A DNA stretch of 64,000 nt from Polaribacter litorisediminis (GTDB taxonomy: Bacteria > Bacteroidota > Bacteroidia > Flavobacteriales > Flavobacteriaceae): assembly GCF_019968605.1 (NCBI RefSeq), contig NZ_CP082966.1:3523501-3587500 (forward strand), in the 5' to 3' direction. The translations under genes were made by a program, and so were the position numbers. Numbering within the stretch: the stretch's first letter is position 1; each line of letters opens with the position of its first letter. Shown here piece by piece: positions 45,115 to 53,751 of the stretch. The notes under the pieces are model-generated. The model ran no database searches and was not told the DNA's origin. It saw only the letters and a list, made by a program, of their open reading frames with translations.

Positions 45115-45587
45115 TTATAATTTTTAACAAAAGTAACCAATACTTGGTTTTTAAAAAAGAGCGTATTCAATAGTTTTTATAATTTCTACAGGATGGAAGA
45201 TTCATGAATACCCATTTTAAAAACCGAATTTTTCCTAAATATATTAAGCTTAAATTATAGAATTAAATTGGCTTCAGAAACTGTTTTAGTCCTCTAAAAT
45301 AGTTAAATTATTTTTGCTCTACGCTTAAAATTACAGATAACATCATTAATTTTTCTGTTAATAAAATGGTTTATTTTGTTCATAAATATTAAGGTATAAA
45401 TCTGCTTTTGAATTTTCCATAACATAAAACTAATTGGATTTTATTAATTTTTGCTATCTTTAAAATCTGATTTTCAGTTAAAAAAATAAAATAATTAGAA
45501 AAATATAGGAGTTATTTTCTAAGTTTAAGTTTATGAATCTAATTCACTTTTTCTAATAGTAAACATTCAATCTTTAAATGCGTAACA
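45115..45587. other. 473-bp spacer with a promoter for the pseudogene
   Basis: AT-rich with no open frame that resembles a gene. A Bacteroidota-type promoter is visible near 45434-45465: TTGG, about 18 nt, TATCTTTA, on the plus strand, pointing at the T9SS-cargo pseudogene. Confidence 0.45.
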
Positions 45588-45904
45588 ATGGAAACAAAAT
45601 TACACAAAATTATCACACTTTTATTGGTCACTTTACTGCCCGCATCAATTCTAATTGCACAAACTTTGCCAGAAGGAAACATCATGAAAGATATTGATGG
45701 AGGTACTTTTATTATGGGAAACAATAGTTTAAAAGGCTCAATACAGGTAAGCAATCTACCATTCAAATATATGCTATCACTGGACAACTTGTTGTTGGTT
45801 TTAAAATAAATTCTGAGGTTCAAACTATAAATGTAAGCAGTTTATCTAAAGGAATTTATATTTTAGAGATTGACGAAATTCTAAAAAAATTGGTTATCAA
45901 TTAA
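45588..45904 (+). pseudogene. Remnant of a secreted SUMF1-like protein with a type IX sorting tail
   Basis: The first frame gives a signal peptide and the start of a formylglycine-generating-enzyme-like domain (GNIMKDIDGGTFIMGNN), then stops at 45809. From about 45746, in another frame, the sequence reads TGKQSTIQIYAITGQLVVGF ... INVSSLSKGIYILEI ... KKLVIN and a stop. This is a typical T9SS type A C-terminal domain. The whole catalytic middle (some 200+ codons) is missing, so a large internal deletion joined head and tail out of frame. Confidence 0.75.
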
Positions 45905-45949
45905 TACCAATTCTACTTCTCTAATGGTTGGCGTTCTAAATTTATAATT

Positions 45950-46040
45950 TATGTTCTTTAGATGCTATAAAAAATAAAAGCATCGCATGCGTTAGAGTTG
46001 TATATTTTACAAAAATATAAAGGATATAGAACCGAATTTA
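45950..46040 (+). repeat. Dispersed AAAGCAT.GCAT.CGTT repeat (R3), copy 1
   Basis: AAAAATAAAAGCATCGCATG, then CGTTAGAG and ATATAAAGGATATAGAACCG. Shares the pattern seen near 51150, 57130, 60745 and 61795. The rest of the gap up to tRNA-Asn (46041-46246) is AT-rich without genes. Confidence 0.5.
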
Positions 46041-46246
46041 GTTAGTCATTTTGATGTTTCTTTAGTGCAATGCTACGCTTGCATATTTTAGATATAAAAT
46101 TCTACCTATATTAGGAACTCAAATATCCATGAAAAATCTTAAAATTTTATAATATAGTGCAGTTTATTTGAGGTAAACTAAAATTTGATTGCCCGCTAGA
46201 TTTGACATAGCCCCCAAATTCATTGTTTAACTTATTTTCTGTAAAA

Positions 46247-46283
46247 ATAAAAGCCTTTACATTTCTGTAAAGGCTTATTACTC
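46247..46283 (-). terminator. Terminator of the tRNA-Asn transcript
   Basis: AGCCTTTACA / TGTAAAGGCT stem with a 4-nt loop (46251-46274), with a T-rich tail on the minus strand. Confidence 0.75.
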
Positions 46284-46288
46284 TTAGG

Positions 46289-46362
46289 CTCCCCCTCTTG
46301 GACTCGAACCAAGGACCCTCTGATTAACAGTCAGATGCTCTAACCAACTGAGCTAAGGAGGA
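46289..46362 (-). tRNA. tRNA-Asn (GTT anticodon)
   Basis: 74-nt cloverleaf: acceptor TCCTCCT / AGGGGGA (one G-U pair), D-loop CTCAGTTGGTTAGAGC, anticodon arm TCTGA-CTGTTAA-TCAGA with anticodon GTT, T-arm CTTGG-TTCGAGT-CCAAG, discriminator G. CCA is not encoded. Promoter TATATTTG at 46394-46401. Confidence 0.95.
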
Positions 46363-46393
46363 GTTTGCTACACAAAATTGTGTTTAGCGAGTG

Positions 46394-46401
46394 CAAATAT
46401 A
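46394..46401 (-). promoter_or_regulatory. Promoter -7 element (TATATTTG) of tRNA-Asn
   Basis: Minus-strand TATATTTG followed by CACTCGC, nearly the same word as at hup and rplU (CATCCGC). About 32 bp before the mature tRNA 5' end. Confidence 0.7.
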
Positions 46402-46546
46402 TACCTTTTTAGAATATTGCCAAATTTTTTTTTATAAAATTTAATAAAATTTTATCAGGTTATCTTTAAAATAAGCGAGGGCACTAATACTAAAAATTGT
46501 ATTTTTGTTAAAATTTAATAATTAGCAAAAAAGTATAAATTTTAAT

Positions 46547-49282
46547 ATGGATAAATTTTCGTTCTTAAACGCAGCACATACAGGCTTTATAGGTGATTTA
46601 TACAACCAATATTTAGAACACCCGGATGCAGTAGAACCAAGCTGGAGAAGTTTTTTTCAAGGGTATGATTTTGCAAATGAAAATTATTCTTTAAAAGAAA
46701 AAGAAGAAGTTTCTGTAGAAATTCCGCAAGAAGTTAAAAAAGAATTCTTGGTGGCAGACTTGATCAACGGATACAGAACAAGAGGTCATTTATTTACAAA
46801 AACAAATCCTGTTAGAGAAAGAAGACAATACCAACCTTCTTTAGATATTGAAACCTTCGGTTTATCAAAAGACGATTTAAATAGTTATTTTTCTGCCGGA
46901 GAAATTTTGGGTTTAGGAAGAGTAACCTTATCAGAAATTATTGAGCATTTACAAAATATTTATTGCGATTCTATTGGAGTTGAATATATGTACATGCGAA
47001 ATCCTGAAAAATTAAAATGGTGGCAATCTAGATTGAATGAAAACGAGAACCACCCAAAATATTCTACCGAAGCCAAAAAGTATATTTTAGGAAAATTAAA
47101 TCAGGCAGTAACTTTTGAAAGTTTTTTACAAACAAAATATGTAGGCCAAAAACGTTTTTCTTTAGAAGGAGGAGAAACTCTAATTCCTGGAATTAGTGTA
47201 ATGTTAAGAGATGCTGCAGAAAAATATGGTGTAAAAGAGTGTGTTTTAGGAATGGCTCATAGAGGTCGTTTAAACACCTTGGTAAACATCTTTAAAAAAC
47301 CAGTTAGAGATTTATTTAGTGAGTTTGAGGGTAAAGATTTTGAAGATGAAGATATCGATGGTGATGTAAAATATCATTTAGGTTTAACACTAAGTAAAAC
47401 CTACAGAGACGGTAATGAAATCAAAATGAATTTAGTGCCAAATCCATCGCATTTAGAAACTGTAGCCGCGGTTGCCGAAGGGATTACAAGGGCTAAAATT
47501 GATAGAAAATATGCTGGTGATTCTAGTAAGATTTTACCCATCGTAATTCATGGAGATGCTGCCATTGCCGGGCAAGGAATTGCCTACGAAATAGTGCAAA
47601 TGGCAAAATTAAACGGCTATAAAACGGGCGGAACAATCCATATTGTGGTCAATAATCAAATTGGTTTTACTACAAATTATTTAGACGCACGTTCAAGTAC
47701 CTATTGTACAGATGTTGCCAAAGTAACATTATCACCGGTTTTACATGTAAATGCCGATGATACAGAAGCTGTATGCCATGCAATGCAGTTGGCATTAGAC
47801 TTTAGAATGAAGTTTCAAACTGATATTTTTATCGATTTACTGGGCTATCGTAAATACGGTCATAACGAGGGTGATGAGCCACGTTTTACGCAACCAAAAC
47901 TATACAAAGCAATTGCGAAACATAAAAATCCTAAAGATATTTATGCTGATATCTTACTAAAACAAAATTCAATAAGTTCATCTTATGTAAAAGAAATTAC
48001 AGATGAATTTAAAAGAATGCTTGAAAAAGAATTTGACAACTCTAAAAAAGATAAAAATTCTAAAGTAGAAGAGTTTATGGAATCTACTTGGGAAGGTTTT
48101 GAACGCGAAGATCAAGCAGCCATGTTGCAAGTAGTACAGACCAAGTATCCAGAAAATCGATTAAATAATATTGCAAAAGTAGTTTCTACAGTTCCTGAAG
48201 GTTCAACTTTTGTAAGAAAGGCAGAACGTATTTTGCAAGGAAGAGCTAAAATGGCATTCGAAACCCGTAAATTAGATTGGGGAATGGCAGAAAATTTAGC
48301 CTATGGTTCTTTAATGGAAGAAGGATTTAATATTCGTATTTCTGGACAAGATGTAGAAAGAGGAACTTTTTCTCATAGACATGCTATTTTGCGTGATGCC
48401 GTTACCGAAGAAAGAATTAATTTACTGAATACAAACCCCGATTCTAAAGGGCAAATGACCATTTACAACTCCTTATTGTCTGAATATGCCGTGTTAGGGT
48501 TTGATTATGGTTATGCAATGGCAAATCCGAATACATTAACAATTTGGGAAGCACAGTTTGGAGATTTTTCTAACGGAGCTCAAATAATGTTCGACCAGTA
48601 TATTTCTGCCGCAGAAGATAAATGGAAAGCTCAAAACGGAATTGTAGTTTTATTACCTCATGGGTATGAAGGGCAAGGTTCTGAGCATTCATCCGCAAGA
48701 ATAGAACGCTATTTACAATTATGTGCAGAAGATAATATGACCGTTGCAAATTGTACAACTCCAGCAAATTTCTATCATTTATTGCGTCGTCAAATGAAAC
48801 GAGATTACAGGAAGCCTTTAATTGTCTTTACGCCAAAGAGTTTATTGCGACATCCAAAAGTGGTAAGCTCCATTCAAGATTTAGCAAATGGAGAATTCCA
48901 AGAAGTAATAGACGATACGTTAAATCCAGAAAATGTAAAGAAATTAGTTTTTTGTATGGGTAAATTCTATTATGACTTACTAGAGGAAAGAGAAAAATTA
49001 GAAAGAGACGATATTGCTTTGGTAAGAATTGAGCAATTATTTCCGTTACATAAAGAAAAAATTCAGGCAATTATAGACCGATATCCAACTATTGAAGAAT
49101 ATGTTTGGGCGCAAGAAGAGCCAAGAAATATGGGAGCTTGGAGCTATATGTTGCAACGTTTTGAATTGAAAAATTTAACAGTACGTTCAAGAAAATATTA
49201 TGCAGTTCCGGCGGCTGGTTCTAGCACAAGATTCAAGAAAAGACATCGAGAAGTTATTGATAGTGTTTTTAAGATAGCGTAA
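46547..49282 (+). CDS. sucA: 2-oxoglutarate dehydrogenase E1 component
   Basis: 911 residues, normal length. N-terminal lipoyl-binding-type helix (FLNAAHTGFIGDLYNQYLEH), ThDP fold with GMAHRGRLNTLVN, IHGDAAIAGQGIAYEI and the GHNEGDEPRFTQP metal/ThDP region. The C-terminal transketolase-like domain has SGQDVERGTFSHRHA, and LLPHGYEGQGSEHSSARIER. Decarboxylates 2-oxoglutarate and passes the succinyl group to E2. Followed 200 bp later by sucB. Confidence 0.96.
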   Translation: MDKFSFLNAAHTGFIGDLYNQYLEHPDAVEPSWRSFFQGYDFANENYSLKEKEEVSVEIPQEVKKEFLVADLINGYRTRGHLFTKTNPVRERRQYQPSLDIETFGLSKDDLNSYFSAGEILGLGRVTLSEIIEHLQNIYCDSIGVEYMYMRNPEKLKWWQSRLNENENHPKYSTEAKKYILGKLNQAVTFESFLQTKYVGQKRFSLEGGETLIPGISVMLRDAAEKYGVKECVLGMAHRGRLNTLVNIFKKPVRDLFSEFEGKDFEDEDIDGDVKYHLGLTLSKTYRDGNEIKMNLVPNPSHLETVAAVAEGITRAKIDRKYAGDSSKILPIVIHGDAAIAGQGIAYEIVQMAKLNGYKTGGTIHIVVNNQIGFTTNYLDARSSTYCTDVAKVTLSPVLHVNADDTEAVCHAMQLALDFRMKFQTDIFIDLLGYRKYGHNEGDEPRFTQPKLYKAIAKHKNPKDIYADILLKQNSISSSYVKEITDEFKRMLEKEFDNSKKDKNSKVEEFMESTWEGFEREDQAAMLQVVQTKYPENRLNNIAKVVSTVPEGSTFVRKAERILQGRAKMAFETRKLDWGMAENLAYGSLMEEGFNIRISGQDVERGTFSHRHAILRDAVTEERINLLNTNPDSKGQMTIYNSLLSEYAVLGFDYGYAMANPNTLTIWEAQFGDFSNGAQIMFDQYISAAEDKWKAQNGIVVLLPHGYEGQGSEHSSARIERYLQLCAEDNMTVANCTTPANFYHLLRRQMKRDYRKPLIVFTPKSLLRHPKVVSSIQDLANGEFQEVIDDTLNPENVKKLVFCMGKFYYDLLEEREKLERDDIALVRIEQLFPLHKEKIQAIIDRYPTIEEYVWAQEEPRNMGAWSYMLQRFELKNLTVRSRKYYAVPAAGSSTRFKKRHREVIDSVFKIA

Positions 49283-49284
49283 GT

Positions 49285-49401
49285 GCGTTAAGGATTGAAA
49301 CGGCATCCTTTTTTGCTGTCAGTTCGAGTGAAATTTCTTTTTCAGAAATTTTGTATCGAGAACAAAACAAAAAAGATACAGTGTAAAGCCTGTTAAAACG
49401 C
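49285..49401 (+). ncRNA. Putative structured RNA element, copy 2, interrupted by a palindromic repeat
   Basis: Begins 3 nt after the sucA stop. GCGTTA..GATTGAA.CG.CATCC, TTTTTTG, then a TCGAG palindrome (49316-49363), then AAAAAAGATA.AG.G.AAAGC and AACGC. Same order and stems as at 37593, with the palindrome sitting in the apical loop. It is the sucA 3' region or a sucA-sucB intercistronic element. Confidence 0.5.
49316..49363. repeat. TCGAG palindromic repeat within the sucA-sucB spacer
   Basis: CTGTCAGTTCGAGTGAAATT ... GAAATTTTGTATCGAGAAC, same as the units around the GIY-YIG gene. Inner dyad GAAATTTCTTTTTCAGAAATTT. Confidence 0.8.
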
Positions 49402-49505
49402 CCAAAAATAAAAAAATACCGATACGGTTTTGAGAACCTTGTCGCATTAAAAAAGTATATCAATTAAATGCCTAAATAAGTTTGGCAACTATAAAAAAAG
49501 AGACC

Positions 49506-50729
49506 ATGAGTGTTTTAGAAATGAAAGTTCCTTCTCCAGGAGAATCGATTACAGAAGTAGAAATTGCAACTTGGTTAGTTGAAGATGGAGACTATGTTGA
49601 AAAAGACCAACCGATTGCAGAAGTAGACTCTGACAAAGCTACATTAGAATTGCCTGCTGAAGAAAGTGGAATTATCACTTTAAAAGCAGAAGAAGGTGAT
49701 GCGGTTGCTGTGGGTGCAGTGGTGTGCTTAATAGACACAAGTGCAACTAAACCTGATGGAGATGCAGCAAGTAAAGAAGATGAGGCTCCAAAAAAAGAAA
49801 AGGAAGAAACGAAAATTGAAGTAAAAGAAGCTACGAAAGCAGCAACCTATGCAACCGGAACTGCTTCTCCTGCTGCTAAAAAAGTATTGGCCGAAAAAGG
49901 AATGAGTGCTTCCGCTGTAAAAGGAACCGGAAAAGACGGAAGAATTACCAAAGAGGATGCCGTAAAAGCAGTGCCTTCTATGGGAACTCAACCAGCCAAT
50001 GGTTCTAGACATACAGAGCGCAAAAAAATGTCTATGTTGCGCAGAAAAGTTGCGGAACGTTTAGTTGCTGTAAAAAATGAAACAGCCATGTTAACTACTT
50101 TTAACGAGGTAAACATGCAACCAATTTTCGATTTACGTACAAAATATAAAGAAAACTTTAAAGCAAGGCATGGCGTTGGTTTAGGCTTTATGTCTTTCTT
50201 TACTTTGGCAGTTGTAAGAGCCCTAAAAATGTATCCTGATGTGAATTCTATGATCGATGGAGACTTTCAAATAAAACAAGATTTCCAAGATATTTCAATT
50301 GCAGTTTCTGGTCCTAAAGGATTAATGGTACCCGTAATTAGAAATGCAGAAAATTTATCTTTTAGAGGCGTAGAATCTGAAGTAAAACGTTTAGCAATAA
50401 GAGCTAGAGATGGGCAAATAACGATTGATGAAATGACAGGAGGAACTTTTACAATTACCAATGGTGGTGTGTTTGGTTCTATGTTGTCTACACCAATTAT
50501 CAACCCTCCGCAAAGTGGTATTTTAGGAATGCACAATATTGTAAACAGACCGATGGCAGTAAACGGCGGTATTGTAATTCAGCCAATTATGTATGTTGCT
50601 TTGTCTTACGATCATAGAATTATTGATGGTAGGGAATCTGTAGGCTTTTTAGTTGCTATTAAAGAAGCGTTAGAAAATCCTGTTGAATTATTGATGGATG
50701 GAAATATAGAACGCGCATTAGAAATGTAG
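49506..50729 (+). CDS. sucB: Dihydrolipoyllysine succinyltransferase (E2 of 2-oxoglutarate dehydrogenase)
   Basis: Started at ATG 49506 ([20 protein letters not shown]), the family start; an in-frame TTG 24 bp upstream adds residues not expected. 407 residues: lipoyl domain with lipoyl-Lys in [14 protein letters not shown], Glu/Lys-rich linker, E3-binding domain ([20 protein letters not shown]), and catalytic domain with [17 protein letters not shown] (catalytic His and Asp). Forms the core of the complex with SucA. Followed by a strong terminator. Confidence 0.95.
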   Translation: MSVLEMKVPSPGESITEVEIATWLVEDGDYVEKDQPIAEVDSDKATLELPAEESGIITLKAEEGDAVAVGAVVCLIDTSATKPDGDAASKEDEAPKKEKEETKIEVKEATKAATYATGTASPAAKKVLAEKGMSASAVKGTGKDGRITKEDAVKAVPSMGTQPANGSRHTERKKMSMLRRKVAERLVAVKNETAMLTTFNEVNMQPIFDLRTKYKENFKARHGVGLGFMSFFTLAVVRALKMYPDVNSMIDGDFQIKQDFQDISIAVSGPKGLMVPVIRNAENLSFRGVESEVKRLAIRARDGQITIDEMTGGTFTITNGGVFGSMLSTPIINPPQSGILGMHNIVNRPMAVNGGIVIQPIMYVALSYDHRIIDGRESVGFLVAIKEALENPVELLMDGNIERALEM

Positions 50730-50756
50730 TTTTTAAAAATACTTTTATAAAACCAA

Positions 50757-50795
50757 AAAGCCGATAACGAATTAATTTAGTTATCGGCTTTTAGT
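50757..50795 (+). terminator. Terminator after sucB
   Basis: AAAAGCCGATAAC / GTTATCGGCTTTT stem (50757-50792) followed by T-rich sequence. Confidence 0.85.
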
Positions 50796-50899
50796 TACAA
50801 CTCTTTTAAATTTATAGGATTCCTAATGATACGAATACCATTTTAGACCTATAAATTGGTATAATTTGATTTTCAGAAAATTGATTATAAATTTAATAT

Positions 50900-51126
50900 C
50901 ATTGTTGTCCGATAAAAGATAAAAAGACCGCTTTCGCTGTTAGAGTAAAGAACAAAGACTTGAATGTAACTAACTGAAAAACAATATTATTATGATTTTT
51001 AATTTTTCGATACATCATAAATTCTAAAGCGGTTTTAATAGCAAGGTATACTACTTTAAAGGCTCTTCAAAATCAATACTATCCATACTTTAAAAGACTT
51101 TAGCTAATTTTAATCGGACAACACTA
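50900..51126 (+). mobile_element. MITE, 227 bp, copy 1
   Basis: Ends share the inverted repeat TGTTGTCCGAT (CAT-/TAG- outer bases differ). It is flanked by a perfect 9-bp target duplication ATTTAATAT (50891-50899 and 51127-51135). No transposase inside. Same length and high identity to copies at 55389 and 61557. Confidence 0.9.
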
Positions 51127-51139
51127 ATTTAATATAGAA

Positions 51140-51345
51140 ACATACTCTTTAGATGTTATTGAAAATAAAAGCATAGTTGCGTTACCTTTGTATATTCTAT
51201 TGAAATAGAAAGGAAATAAAAACGAATTTACTCATCCTATTTGATTTTTATTGGATATTGTATTCCATAAAGCCATAATAAATCCTCTCTTTTTTGCTTA
51301 CTTTTTATCAAAAAAAAGACTGTAAGGAAGGTTCTGCTAATTATT
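51140..51345 (+). repeat. Dispersed R3 repeat, copy 2
   Basis: GAAAATAAAAGCATAGTTGC, then AATAGAAAGGAAATAAAAAC and, further on, CTTACTTTTTATCAAAAAAA. Same order of words as at 57.0-57.2 kb. AT-rich, no gene. Confidence 0.5.
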
Positions 51346-51504
51346 TTTAATGCCGTACATCATTAAATCGTTACAAGAAAATATCCAATACAATGATTTC
51401 AAGAAGAATACAATATATTTTATTCTTTACACGTAGCATTATTCTTGTAAAAAAAAGATTTTTAAAACCAAAAATAGAAAGGCTAAAAAAAATATCTATT
51501 TATA

Positions 51505-52039
51505 AAAAAAAACTGGAGGTTATTAAAAACCTCCAGCCTCTTAAGGATATAAAAGTTATCTTTTATACCGATTCAATCCCCCAATTGACTCTTATATGCC
51601 AATTATCATTTACAATAACTGGTACTCTATTTTTTAATTTTAAATATTTTAACAAAAAGTAAAAACGGAAAGCCTAAACTTTCCGTTTTCTATGAAGTTC
51701 TTATTATTTTATCAATCAATTCCAATCAGTTAAAAACTTCTATCTCTAGAAAGATTTTACAAACGAATTTTTAAAAGACAAAATGCTAATTACTTCATAC
51801 GACCCCTGCTACTTTGCAGCAAGCAGAAATCGTTTTTAAGAAACCGAAACACCCAAATGTTTCGATTTCTTAGAAGCTATAAAATATAGTTTAAAAGACT
51901 TACTACTTAGATATTCCTATGGCTAGGAATATAAATCACAAGACCTAAAATATGTTTTATAACTCCAAAATTTAAAGGATACTGCTATCCAATAATCTCT
52001 ATTTTAAAATTTTCAAAGAACTTACTTTTTCTTATTTGC
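51505..52039 (-). ncRNA. Candidate structured ncRNA, copy A
   Basis: Predicted transcript from just after TATATTTG (52044-52051) to the terminal hairpin. Perfect boxA-like GTTCTTTGAAA at 52011-52021. In 5'-3' order: GGATA-GCAG-TATCC hairpin, ATTCCTA/TAGGAAT hairpin, a 14-bp stem AAGAAATCGAAACA / TGTTTCGGTTTCTT, CTGCT/AGCAG, AAAACGGAAAG / CTTTCCGTTTT (51662-51689), GGTATAAAAG/CTTTTATA, and the terminal CTGGAGG/CCTCCAG plus T-run (51513-51536). No sense-strand open frame of note. No protein-coding gene follows on this strand before sucB (which is opposite), so the RNA itself is the likely product. Confidence 0.75.
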
Positions 52040-52043
52040 ACTA

Positions 52044-52086
52044 CAAATATACATGCACTTTAGAGCACAGACACTGACCTAGATCA
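52044..52086 (-). promoter_or_regulatory. CRP/FNR-type promoter of ncRNA copy A
   Basis: Operator TGA-N6-TCA (52075-52086, core of ACTGATCTAGGTCAGT on the minus strand), 23 nt, then TATATTTG (52044-52051). The operator centre falls about 41 nt before the expected start, the class II activator position. Confidence 0.8.
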
Positions 52087-52234
52087 GTTAGGGAGTTTTT
52101 TTTTATAAAAAATATTTTATACCAATTCTGTATTTCTTTTTGATTGTCTATAAAATAGTCCTTGGCTTTATTCTACAATTAAAAAGAGGTTTCTTTAAAT
52201 TAAAAATGAGAAGCCTAAAAGATAATCTATGTAT

Positions 52235-52766
52235 AAAAAAAACTGGAGGTTATTAAAAACCTCCAGCCTCTAAGTATGAAAGCTACCTTTCATACCGATT
52301 CAATCCCCCAATTGACTCTTATATGCCAATTATCATTTACAATAACTGGTTCTCTATTTTTTAATTTTAAATATTTTAACAAAAAGTAAAAACGGAAAGC
52401 CTAAACTTTCCGTTTTCTATGAAGTTCTTATTATTTTATCAATCAATTCCAATCAGTTAAAAACTTCTATCCCTAGAAAGATTTTACAAACGAATTTTTA
52501 AAAGACAAAATGCTAATTACTTCATACGACCTCTGCTACTTTGCAGCAAGCAGAAATCGTTTTTAAGAAACCGAAACACCCAAATGTTTCGATTTCTTAG
52601 AAGCTATAAAATATAGTTTAAAAGACTTACTACTTAGATATTCCTATGGCTAGGAATATAAATCACAAGACCTAAAATATGTTTTATAACTCCAAAATTT
52701 AAAGGATACTGCTATCCAATAATCTCTATTTTAAAATTTTCAAAGAACTTACTTTTTCTTATTTGC
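52235..52766 (-). ncRNA. Candidate structured ncRNA, copy B
   Basis: Nearly identical to copy A. boxA-like GTTCTTTGAAA at 52738-52748; terminal hairpin CTGGAGG/CCTCCAG at 52243-52266. Where A has GGTATAAAAG paired with CTTTTATA, B has GGTATGAAAG paired with CTTTCATAC: an A-U pair changed to G-C on both sides. Confidence 0.75.
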
Positions 52767-52770
52767 ACTA

Positions 52771-52813
52771 CAAATATACATGCACTTTAGAGCACAGACA
52801 CTGACCTAGATCA
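52771..52813 (-). promoter_or_regulatory. CRP/FNR-type promoter of ncRNA copy B
   Basis: TGA-N6-TCA at 52802-52813, 23-nt spacer, TATATTTG at 52771-52778, identical in layout to copy A. Confidence 0.8.
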
Positions 52814-52960
52814 GTTAGGGAGTTTTTTTTATAAAAAATATTTTATACCAATTCTGCATTTCTTTTTGATTGTCTATAAAATAGTCCTTGACTTTATTCT
52901 ACAATTAAAAAGAGGTTTCTTTAAATTAAAAATGAGAAGCCTAAAAGATAATCTATGTAT

Positions 52961-53493
52961 AAAAAAAAACTGGAGGTTATTTAAAACCTCCAGCCTCTAA
53001 GTATGAAAGCTACCTTTCATACCGATTCAATCCCCCAATTGACTCTTATATGCCAATTATCATTTACAATAACTGGTACTCTATTTTTTAATTTTAAATA
53101 TTTTAACAAAAGGTAAAAACGGAAAGCCTAAACTTTCCGTTTTCTATGAAGTTCTTTTTATTTAATCCATCGATATCAATCAGTTAAAAAATTCTAACTT
53201 TAGAGAATTTTAAAAACGAATTTTCAAAAGAAAAAATGCTAATTACTTCATACGACCTCTGCTACTTTGCAGCAAGCAGAAATCGTTTTTAAGAAACCGA
53301 AACACCCAAATGTTTCGATTTCTTAGAAGCTATAAAATATAGTTTAAAAAGACTTGATATTTATATATTCCTATTGCTAGCAACATATATCACAAGACCT
53401 CAAATATGTTTTATAACTCCAAAATTTAAAGGATACTGCTATCCAATAATCTTTATTTTAATATTTTCAAAGAACTTACTTTTTCTTATTTAC
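52961..53493 (-). ncRNA. Candidate structured ncRNA, copy C
   Basis: Same order of hairpins; boxA-like GTTCTTTGAAA at 53465-53475; terminal hairpin 52970-52993 with a slightly changed loop. The ATTCCTA stem is weakened here (TTGCTAGCAA). It lies downstream of the L,D-transpeptidase gene on the same strand (stop at 53752) but has its own promoter. Confidence 0.75.
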
Positions 53494-53497
53494 ATTA

Positions 53498-53540
53498 CAA
53501 ATATACAGGCGATTTAAAGCATAAACACTGACCTAAATCA
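53498..53540 (-). promoter_or_regulatory. CRP/FNR-type promoter of ncRNA copy C
   Basis: TGA-N6-TCA at 53529-53540, 23-nt spacer, TATATTTG at 53498-53505. Confidence 0.8.
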
Positions 53541-53751
53541 GTTAGCGTGTTTTTTTTAAAAAAATGTTTTACCCTAATTTAAACTTACAACCCCTTCCAT
53601 AAATTGTTACTTTTTCGCTTACTTTTTATCAAAAAAAATTAGTTAAAACTGCTATTTGTTCGATTAAAATAAAAAGCCTAAAGCAATTTTGATTTCTTTT
53701 TAGGTACTATTATCTTGTAAATATCAATATGCTAAAAATCTCTTAAGTATT

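Larger units (their letters stand above)
51503..53540 (-). repeat. Three head-to-tail ncRNA units (tandem array, ~730-bp period)
   Basis: Terminal hairpins at 51513, 52243 and 52970 give periods of 730 and 727 bp. Units A and B differ at only a few bases; unit C is more diverged towards its promoter side. Two further, dispersed units lie at 54.8-55.4 and 57.3-57.9 kb. Confidence 0.9.

Noticed and set aside
51393..51662. 89-codon open frame on the plus strand in the ncRNA array
   Set aside because: It spans the terminal hairpins of copy A in antisense, is not preserved in copies B-E, and has no family pattern.
51503..53540. CRISPR-like array
   Set aside because: Period is ~730 bp with near-identical units and no short repeat/spacer pattern; no cas genes nearby.
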